Positions 1-5,574 of a stretch of 5,574 nucleotides of DNA are shown here, piece by piece; positions within the stretch are counted from its first letter, which is position 1, and the number at the start of each line of letters is the position of its first letter. The position numbers and the translations under genes were made by a program. Source of the DNA: a bacterium (GTDB lineage Bacteria > Bdellovibrionota > FAC87 > UBA2466); assembly GCA_022842225.1 (NCBI GenBank), contig JALHPX010000229.1:1-5574 (forward strand). The letters run 5' to 3'. The notes below the pieces were generated by a model, which saw only the letters and a list, made by a program, of their open reading frames with translations, was not told the origin of the DNA and searched no databases.

Positions 1-1097
1 GCATGCTCCACCGCATTTTCCAGCTCTCGGATATTTCCGGGCCAATGGAAATTTTCTAAGGTGTTCAGCGCTTCGGGCGCAATGGCAGCAATTTGAGCGC
101 CATGCTCCTGATTAAAGCGTTCCATGAAATGGTGCACCAGCGCCGGAATGTCTTCTTTGCGTTCGCGCAAGGGCGGCAAGAAAATCGGCATGACGCTGAG
201 GCGGTAGTAGAGGTCTTCGCGGAACTCGCCTTCCTTAATCGCCTTTTCTAAATCGCGATTGGTGGCCGCGATGATGCGGACATCGGTGCGCATTTCCCGA
301 TTGCTGCCAATCGGAGTAAAACAATGTTCCTGCAATACGCGCAGCAATTTCACTTGCGTGGCTAAACTCGTGTCGCCGATTTCATCTAAGAACAGGGTAC
401 CGCCGGCGGCGTATTGGAAGCGGCCAATCTTGCGTTGGTCTGCACCGGTGAAAGCGCCTTTTTCATGGCCAAAAAGTTCGCTCTCGATAAGGTTTTCCGG
501 AATCGCCGCGCAATTCACGGCGACAAAGGGCCCGTCTTTTCGCGGGCTATTAAAGTGGATGGCACGAGCAACGAGTTCTTTTCCCGTACCGTTTTCACCG
601 CGGATCAATACCGACGTATTCACTCGGCTCAAGCGCTCGACCAGCCGGTATACCTGCTTCATGGTGCGGCTTTCGCCCACACACTCGGAGTCGCCTGGTA
701 ATTGCGGCGCGGAGTATGTCACCTTGTGCAGCATCAAGTACGCGCGCTCGGCCTTTTCGACGAGCGCCATGAGCGCCTCGGTACGGACTGGTTTTTCTAA
801 ATAGTCAAACGCGCCGTCTTTAATCGCGGCAATCGCGTCTTGAATACTGCCATGAGCGGTAATGAGTGCGACGGCAGTGGAATATTCTTTCTCTCGGACA
901 TGGAGCAAAAGTTGGTGTCCATCCATGCGCGGCATGCGGACATCGCAGAGTATCAGCGGATACGATTTGCGCGTGAGCTTGTCTGCGGCCTCTAAACCAT
1001 CGGCAGCACTATCCACATCGTAGCCGCGCTCTGTGAGCGTGCTGACGAGCTGCTTTCTCAGCTCTTCTTCGTCATCGACTATGAGGATGGAGTACAC
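1..1097 (-). CDS. NtrC-family sigma-54-dependent response regulator, 3' end beyond window
   Basis: This gene encodes a cytoplasmic two-component regulator that, when phosphorylated, would use ATP hydrolysis to open sigma-54 RNA polymerase promoters. 365 codons are visible. Residues 1-120 are a receiver domain: acidic pocket DDE at 8-10, phospho-acceptor Asp52 in CDVRMPRMDG, Thr80 and Lys102 (EKP). Residues 140-365 are the AAA+ domain: Walker A GENGTGKE at 167-174, the sigma-54 contact loop GAFTGA at 214-219, Walker B LFLDE at 235-239, AATNRDL at 277-283, arginine-finger segment REDLYYRL at 293-300, and WPGNIREL near 352-359. All key residues are present. The Fis-type helix-turn-helix expected at the C-terminus of this family lies beyond base 1, so target sites cannot be judged. 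The start is GTG: an in-frame TGA lies eight codons upstream with no ATG between. The ribosome site is weak (AAGAAAG about 10 bases upstream). Family assignment is very secure; the exact orthologue is not identifiable. Confidence 0.96.
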   Translation of the reverse strand, partial: MYSILIVDDEEELRKQLVSTLTERGYDVDSAADGLEAADKLTRKSYPLILCDVRMPRMDGHQLLLHVREKEYSTAVALITAHGSIQDAIAAIKDGAFDYLEKPVRTEALMALVEKAERAYLMLHKVTYSAPQLPGDSECVGESRTMKQVYRLVERLSRVNTSVLIRGENGTGKELVARAIHFNSPRKDGPFVAVNCAAIPENLIESELFGHEKGAFTGADQRKIGRFQYAAGGTLFLDEIGDTSLATQVKLLRVLQEHCFTPIGSNREMRTDVRIIAATNRDLEKAIKEGEFREDLYYRLSVMPIFLPPLRERKEDIPALVHHFMERFNQEHGAQIAAIAPEALNTLENFHWPGNIRELENAVEH

Positions 1098-1132
1098 GGT
1101 TCGTCGCTTTCTTGGGAATCAGACAGGCGAGT

Positions 1133-1152
1133 CTTACCAAAGGAGCGGTAAG
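1133..1152. repeat. Short inverted repeat before the regulator gene
   Basis: CTTACC (1133-1138) and GGTAAG (1147-1152) are perfect 6-base inverted arms around an 8-base spacer. The repeat spans the transcription start predicted from the candidate sigma-54 promoter next to it (near 1144) and lies about 36 bases before the GTG start codon. It could be an operator or a leader hairpin, but arms of this length can occur by chance. Confidence 0.3.
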
Positions 1153-1154
1153 GG

Positions 1155-1170
1155 TGCAAACCGGGTGCAA
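1155..1170 (-). promoter_or_regulatory. Candidate sigma-54 (-24/-12) promoter for the response regulator
   Basis: The minus strand reads TTGCACCCGGTTTGCA. Against the -24/-12 consensus TGGCACG-N4-TTGCA the spacing is exact and the -12 element is perfect. The upstream element departs at the first G of the GG pair (T instead) and at the last G (C instead). Transcription would start near 1144 and give a leader of about 47 bases. The same bases contain the direct repeat TTTGCACCC twice at an 11-base step (1163-1171 and 1152-1160), which could instead be a regulator-binding site. The element abuts the U-tract of the upstream gene's terminator. A G-to-T change in the GG pair often weakens sigma-54 binding, so this is a suggestion only. 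Confidence 0.35.
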
Positions 1171-1206
1171 AAAAGCCCCGGAGCGCTAAAGCGTCCCCGG
1201 GGCTTC
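1169..1206 (-). terminator. Intrinsic terminator of the exported-protein gene
   Basis: Read on the minus strand, arms AAGCCCCGG (1205-1197) and CCGGGGCTT (1181-1173) form a 9-base perfect GC-rich stem. The inner part can extend through CGC/GCG around a TTTA loop. A run of six T residues (1174-1169) follows. It begins about 15 bases after the TAG stop of the exported-protein gene, the expected position. In the plus direction the hairpin is followed only by a poor T-tract, so it should act mainly on minus-strand transcripts. Confidence 0.92.
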
Positions 1207-1220
1207 TCTAACAACATCAA

Positions 1221-4200
1221 CTACTTAGTAGCAGCCGCAACCGGCCCGGCATTCGCCCAAGGCAGTTTTGCCTGGGCCAGGATGTAGCGTGAGCAAAGTT
1301 CCCCCGTGCCATGGAAAGGCAGCGCCGAGGTGGCTTTGGTCACCGCTTCCGGAACCGTGTGTACGGTAACGGTAGACCGAAGCTCGACGTTTTGGCCCTT
1401 TGCCACTTGCATCAGGATGTCGCGGATCTTGGGACCTTCGTAGGTTGAGTACGCAGACTGATCCGCGCCTTCCATCGATTGCAACACGCCGACTCCGAAG
1501 ATTTCTTCGAGCAGCTTGTCGCCAAGCGCTTGCCAGTCACCCGTTGCAACTCCGACGTTGCTCCAAAGTGCTGTCTTCTGCACTTCTGTGGTTTGGGGAT
1601 CGGCCAGTTCGGTGAAAAACATCTTCGCCATCTCGGCTGCCTGGATGCGAATGGCTTGAAGATCTTTTTCAAAGAATCTTAGTTTGCCTTTCACTGCTGT
1701 TGCCAGAGTCGTAAGCGGTGCGACCATCTTTTGGCGATCGGCGACCACTTGCTTGCGATACTTTTCTGCTTTCTTTTCGAACTCTTCGATTTCTGCCGCA
1801 ATCGGGCCGGTGAAGCTGCGAGTTCCCGTTGCTGCAATTTGGGTCATGCCAACGGTTTCCAAGTAACTTTGGCGTGGTCCCGCGGATTCTTCTGTTTGCC
1901 GTGCGACCCAATTATCGAGATCGATTTTTTCAAAGCGAGCAAACAAGCAGGCCAGAGCCAAGTCAGGTTGCATTCCCAGGAAGTTCTGCGAAGCGGTGCC
2001 CGGGCCCTTGTGTTGGTGCGCAAAGAACCAATTGCTGACAGGAATGGTCACGCCCTCGGAACCAAACCAAACAAAGAATTTATCTAGTACCGTCTTGAGG
2101 AAAATCTCACGGACCGCGAAATCGCGCGCCCATTCAGAGCCTCCTTTGACGACGATCTGAGTGCCCCAATTATAGCCAATCGTTTTCATCGCCAAGGCGG
2201 GGATCTTAGCAATAGCCGCTGTTAACTTCGCAAACGATGCCGTGACGCCCGAGAAGATTTGCGAGGGTAATCGAGCGACATTGCGCTTTTCGAGCGCGGC
2301 TAAGGATGAAAGTCCTAAACCCGCGGCCAACCCGGTTCCGGTGAAGAAGCCTAGGTTTTGGCCCAAGTCGATCCAGCTCGACGTCGCAAAGTTCACCCAG
2401 TCGGTGTAACCGCCAAATGCAGCACCCAAGCCGGTACCGCCAAGCGCCAGCCATTTTAACGTCGAGAGATACGATGCACGCGCATCCGGATCTTCCTTGA
2501 ACGCGAGTTTCCCCTCCTCAGGAATCGGTGCGTGCAGATCGTAGGCAAGATGGTCAGAGCCCATCGACATCAAGCCATAGAGCGGAGACCAGATCTTTGC
2601 AGAAGCTGCAGCGATTGCCGTCGTTGGCAACACCGCGGCACTTCCTGCCAGCCGGGCGGAAGTGGATAGCAACATCAGAGTAGGAGTGGCTGCGGTTGCA
2701 ACTGCCCAGCATGATGGACGCCAAATGATCTTCGGTACGATGCCGGGCGCTTTTGCATTCCAAATTTGCGACCCCATCGTGGCGATGGATTGCATGTTGG
2801 AGAACCAGGTGTCGCGTTTTTTAGTTTCGTCGAACTCCACTTGACCGGTTTCCGCATTGAACATTTCCAGATAATGGAAGGGCTCAAGGTGAGTCCAGGC
2901 CTTCAATCCAACCGGTCCGTTTAAGAATTGATCGTGATAGAGATTTTTAATTGCCGCTCGATAGGCATGTTCAGTGGTGTTGGCAAATGCCGCCCAGCGC
3001 CACGACTGATCTTGTGTCGTAACCCAATTTTGAAACACGGGACGGACTTCGCTTTTGCCATCTTCCGTGATGACGCTCCACTCGTCGTGTTGAAGAGCGG
3101 GCATTGTCCACACAAAGGCACGTGCCGGAATCTTTTGATCGCGCACGACCTTTCGCAGGTCGCTCACTGTCTCTAATTCGTCCAAAGTAGCATCGAGCAG
3201 CGTGGCGGAGTTGGGCATACCTTCCGCCCGTAGTTCCGCTACAATTCGACGATAACGAGTGTTGCGATCGCGTTGGTAGCGCTCGGTGAGGAGTGCAGCT
3301 ACTTTTTCATTACGGAATTGCTCGCTGAAACTGCGAATGGGGTAAGTGGCGTTCACTTCCTCCTCCACGGCAGCGCGCTGATTCCACAGCTCGCTGGCGA
3401 ATTGATGTTCGCGTTCCGCAACGAACTCGCGAGCTTTGCCTTTTTCCACTAACAGCTTGGCAATGCCGCGCGCGCGAGGATGACAGGTATCGAGTTTGCG
3501 GTCCTGCAGCAAGACTTCGAAGAAGTTTTCCTGCTTCTGTCTTTGGAGTTGATCCACTGTTTCTTGCACCAAGCGATCGGGGTCTGACTGGAAACGGGAG
3601 TAGAGAGAGCTATAGATCTGCGAGCTGACGGTGGCCGAGATTTTTTCCCAGCGTTGCTCGTGGGCTTTCTCGAGTTCAGCCACACGTTTTTCAACGACCG
3701 CCATTAGTTCTTCGTCCATCAAGCGCAAGTCTGCGCCTTGATGAATGGCAATATTCTGCAGCGCTTCGTCTTGCAGAAGAAAGCGGGTCGTAAATTCACG
3801 CTCGGCAATTTGCATTTCATTCTTGCGCAGAGTCGCCTCAGTGGCCGGTGCCAGACCTCGCTCTTTGCGGATAACGTCGAGCTTTGCCGAGACTTCTTTT
3901 TCCGCGGCTTGCTCGCCGTCTTTATTCCAGGCCTCTGCCGCCAAATTCAGAGCAGAGAGGTAGACGTTAGGTTTGTGGGTTTGGCCGAGCAGTGCACCTT
4001 GTGCGGCAGCTTCCAAACGCGAAGTTACAATCGCGTGCCGCGCGATTTGGTCGACTAAGACTTCGACTTCACTCTCAGAGTAGCGAGGAACGCTCTCCTC
4101 TAGTCCATAAACCTGACTTAAGACAGCGCGCATGCTCTGCACAAAGCTAGAGAAAGATTTTTTCACGCTGTTTTTGGAGGTTTGCGAATAGTCTTTAGGC

Positions 4201-4826
4201 CACAGAGATTCGGGGATGACCACGACCAATTCGTGGATACCGGTTTGGAAATTCTTTTTCACGTCGACGAGAATGTTGTTCAGACCTTTATAAAGGATAT
4301 GACGGCCAAAGATCGTTGTGACTTTAAAAACGTGGCGCAAGGTGGGGAAGTTGGCGCTGGCATAGCTAACAGTGCCATGCGCTTTAAATTCTGCCCACTG
4401 TTCCGCGCCCCAGCGCTCGGAGGGTTCTGCCGCTCCGCTGCCAAAAAGCATCGACCAGATCGAGCCACGAGGACGGGCATTGTCTTCTGCGTATTCAAAT
4501 CGCGAGTCTTCAATTTCAGATTCCGGACGAATGGAATGTGAGAAGAATACAGCTGTGTCTTTTGCCACCTCGCCAACGCGAGCGGCAGCAGGGGAGGTGA
4601 GTGAATCCGTGCTGTAGGTGAAGGCTTCTTTTGCTAAGCGCGCGATTTCCGTTCGCAAGCGCTCTTCTTCTTGTGGCGAGAGATCTTTGCGGACCTCCGG
4701 AGCAATGTGCGTGATGACTTCACCGGGATTAATTCCCTCTGGTGTTGGTCCGGCAAATCCAATTGCTGCAACTAAAAATGAAGACAGTACTGCCCAACGT
4801 AGACACAAGTGCGTACAAAAACCCAT
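1221..4826 (-). CDS. Large exported protein of unknown function (about 1,201 aa)
   Basis: I do not recognise this family. The chosen ATG (4826-4824) gives 1,201 residues. Residues 1-25 look like a Sec signal peptide: Arg at 10, hydrophobic core WAVLSSFLVAAIGFA, likely cleavage after Ala25 before GPTPEG. Residues 30-150 are charged and low in hydrophobics. Residues 152-212 have beta-like stretches (HELVVVIPESLW). Residues 296-565 are rich in Glu, Lys, Arg, Gln and Ala and look like long helices or coiled coil. Residues 575-700 are Trp- and aromatic-rich. Residues 704-880 hold several Gly/Ala-rich hydrophobic stretches that could be membrane segments. Residues 1009-1075 return to charged helix. 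No enzyme motif, lipobox, cell-wall anchor or obvious repeat is visible. A TTG start at 4871 would add 15 residues before the signal peptide and is less likely. It follows the kinase gene by 71 bases and ends at its own terminator. The unbroken frame over 3.6 kb makes the gene secure; its role is open. Confidence 0.92.
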   Translation of the reverse strand: MGFCTHLCLRWAVLSSFLVAAIGFAGPTPEGINPGEVITHIAPEVRKDLSPQEEERLRTEIARLAKEAFTYSTDSLTSPAAARVGEVAKDTAVFFSHSIRPESEIEDSRFEYAEDNARPRGSIWSMLFGSGAAEPSERWGAEQWAEFKAHGTVSYASANFPTLRHVFKVTTIFGRHILYKGLNNILVDVKKNFQTGIHELVVVIPESLWPKDYSQTSKNSVKKSFSSFVQSMRAVLSQVYGLEESVPRYSESEVEVLVDQIARHAIVTSRLEAAAQGALLGQTHKPNVYLSALNLAAEAWNKDGEQAAEKEVSAKLDVIRKERGLAPATEATLRKNEMQIAEREFTTRFLLQDEALQNIAIHQGADLRLMDEELMAVVEKRVAELEKAHEQRWEKISATVSSQIYSSLYSRFQSDPDRLVQETVDQLQRQKQENFFEVLLQDRKLDTCHPRARGIAKLLVEKGKAREFVAEREHQFASELWNQRAAVEEEVNATYPIRSFSEQFRNEKVAALLTERYQRDRNTRYRRIVAELRAEGMPNSATLLDATLDELETVSDLRKVVRDQKIPARAFVWTMPALQHDEWSVITEDGKSEVRPVFQNWVTTQDQSWRWAAFANTTEHAYRAAIKNLYHDQFLNGPVGLKAWTHLEPFHYLEMFNAETGQVEFDETKKRDTWFSNMQSIATMGSQIWNAKAPGIVPKIIWRPSCWAVATAATPTLMLLSTSARLAGSAAVLPTTAIAAASAKIWSPLYGLMSMGSDHLAYDLHAPIPEEGKLAFKEDPDARASYLSTLKWLALGGTGLGAAFGGYTDWVNFATSSWIDLGQNLGFFTGTGLAAGLGLSSLAALEKRNVARLPSQIFSGVTASFAKLTAAIAKIPALAMKTIGYNWGTQIVVKGGSEWARDFAVREIFLKTVLDKFFVWFGSEGVTIPVSNWFFAHQHKGPGTASQNFLGMQPDLALACLFARFEKIDLDNWVARQTEESAGPRQSYLETVGMTQIAATGTRSFTGPIAAEIEEFEKKAEKYRKQVVADRQKMVAPLTTLATAVKGKLRFFEKDLQAIRIQAAEMAKMFFTELADPQTTEVQKTALWSNVGVATGDWQALGDKLLEEIFGVGVLQSMEGADQSAYSTYEGPKIRDILMQVAKGQNVELRSTVTVHTVPEAVTKATSALPFHGTGELCSRYILAQAKLPWANAGPVAAATK

Positions 4827-4830
4827 AAAA

Positions 4831-4838
4831 CCCCTTTT
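4831..4838 (-). promoter_or_regulatory. Shine-Dalgarno-like site setting the exported-protein start
   Basis: The minus strand reads AAAAGGGG, then TTTT, then the ATG at 4826. The AGGGG core is a plausible anti-Shine-Dalgarno match, although the 4-base spacing is short. A second G-rich patch (GGATGGG) lies just upstream. Together with the signal peptide beginning directly at this ATG, it favours this start over the in-frame TTG at 4871, which has no G-rich site close upstream. Confidence 0.5.
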
Positions 4839-4897
4839 CCCATCCAAGTGAACTTGCAGAGGTAACAGCAAAATAATTTGGTGGCAATGAGGGTTCT

Positions 4898-5574
4898 TTA
4901 AGAATTGAGTGGCAACCAGAAACTAACTTCAGTTCCGACACCAAGTGTGCTTTCGATTTGGAGTTGTCCGCGATGCAATTCGACAAAATATTTTGAAAGA
5001 TACAAACCCAAACCAGTGCCTTTGGTTTTCGCTTGAGCTTCTTTGCCGCGATAGAATTTACTGGTCACTCGTGGCAGTTCTTCCGTCGATATACCGGGCC
5101 CTTCGTCCTTCACTCGCACCCAGACGCGCTCATTTTCTTCGAGCGTGCGAATGACAACTTTGGTTTCCGGTCGCGTGTACTTGATCGCATTGTCGACGAG
5201 GTTGGTGATCACTTCTTGAATGAGTTGCGGATCCCCTTCGAAGGAAAACAGCGGCTCCAAGTCTAAAACCAACTCTACTTTTTGCTGCTCTGCGAAAAAA
5301 CGCAGGCTTTGCACGGCACGCTCGACAAGACGATTGAGATCAATCACATCGCGCTCGGGATCGAGATTCATCGATTCCATCTTCGTGACTTTTAAAATGT
5401 CCGAGATCAGGCGCGCGAGTTCATCATTCGTGCGGTCTACGGAGCGCAAGTCTTCTTGAACTCCCGCGGGAAGGTTCGGATTCTCTCCCAAGAGCCGACT
5501 AACGATGGCGCGAATCTTTGCAATCGGAGTCTTTAGATCGTGGCTAAACAGCGAGAGAAAATTATTTTTAAACT
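4898..5574 (-). CDS. Sensor histidine kinase, catalytic half (N-terminus beyond window)
   Basis: The frame is open to the edge of the window, giving 224 visible codons ending in TAA. It encodes the transmitter part of a two-component sensor that autophosphorylates on His and passes the phosphate to a response regulator. The H-box FSHDLKTPI is at visible residues 9-17, with the phospho-acceptor His at residue 11 (bases 5540-5542). The second dimerisation helix follows at about 40-70. The ATP-binding HATPase_c domain contains the N-box with NLVDNAIKYT near 124-133, G1 DEGPG at 156-160, an F-box-like KFYRG near 172-176, and G2 GTGLGL at 185-190. All catalytic boxes are intact, so an active kinase is expected. 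The sensing domain lies upstream and is not visible, so neither the signal nor membrane location can be judged. A TTG at 5491 could be mistaken for a start, but it lies after the H-box and would remove the phospho-acceptor. The response regulator at 1-1097 is the obvious candidate partner. Confidence 0.96.
   Translation of the reverse strand, partial: FKNNFLSLFSHDLKTPIAKIRAIVSRLLGENPNLPAGVQEDLRSVDRTNDELARLISDILKVTKMESMNLDPERDVIDLNRLVERAVQSLRFFAEQQKVELVLDLEPLFSFEGDPQLIQEVITNLVDNAIKYTRPETKVVIRTLEENERVWVRVKDEGPGISTEELPRVTSKFYRGKEAQAKTKGTGLGLYLSKYFVELHRGQLQIESTLGVGTEVSFWLPLNS

Noticed and set aside
574..597. Walker A reads GENGTGKE instead of the more usual GESGTGKE.
   Set aside because: Asn at this position is a tolerated variant in NtrC-type activators, and the catalytic Gly, Lys and neighbouring motifs are intact, so it does not suggest an inactive ATPase.
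259..804. Plus-strand open frame of 181 codons opposite the response regulator.
   Set aside because: The minus strand here encodes unmistakable receiver and AAA+ motifs; the plus-strand translation is low-complexity, Ser/Arg-rich and matches nothing I know.
4182..4541. Plus-strand open frame of 119 codons opposite the exported-protein gene.
   Set aside because: It lies wholly antisense to a long continuous gene and its translation shows no recognisable domain; such frames are common opposite coding DNA.
4827..4871. Longer version of the exported protein starting at TTG 4871 (15 extra residues).
   Set aside because: The extension precedes a well-formed signal peptide that begins exactly at the internal ATG 4826, and a G-rich ribosome site lies before that ATG and not before the TTG.
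4872..4897. A weak -35-like TTGCCA upstream of the exported-protein gene.
   Set aside because: The matching -10 position (TACCTC) is poor, and with no terminator after the kinase gene read-through is the simpler explanation.
1..5574. Searched by eye for CRISPR arrays, tRNA or rRNA genes, insertion-sequence ends and long repeats.
   Set aside because: None seen; nearly all the window is accounted for by three coding regions and two short gaps.

Overview
The window holds three genes, all read from the minus strand. In the direction of transcription (from base 5574 down to base 1) they are: the 3' part of a sensor histidine kinase gene, a long gene for a secreted or envelope protein of about 1,201 residues that I do not recognise, and the 5' part of a gene for an NtrC-type, sigma-54-activating response regulator. 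Both outer genes run off the window. Coding density is high; the two gaps are about 71 bases (kinase to exported protein) and about 123 bases (exported protein to regulator).

The DNA is bacterial: a signal peptide, Shine-Dalgarno-like sites, an intrinsic terminator and two-component signalling proteins are all visible. Base composition looks near 50% G+C. The sigma-54 regulator, the moderate G+C and the very large unclassified exported protein would suit a deltaproteobacterial-type lineage such as Bdellovibrionota or a relative. That is an impression, not something the sequence proves.

Layout: 1-1097, response regulator with receiver and AAA+ domains, cut before its DNA-binding domain. 1098-1220, gap holding a strong minus-strand terminator for the exported-protein gene, then a candidate sigma-54 promoter and a small inverted repeat in front of the regulator. 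1221-4826, exported protein with a signal peptide, a long charged helical middle, a glycine/alanine-rich hydrophobic region and a second charged helical tail. 4827-4897, short gap with a Shine-Dalgarno-like G-run and no terminator. 4898-5574, histidine kinase with the phospho-acceptor His box and the full ATP-binding domain.

Working together (inference): the kinase and the regulator could be a cognate pair, with the exported protein as their target, signal input or effector. The kinase and exported-protein genes are probably co-transcribed. The regulator sits behind a terminator and may have its own promoter.
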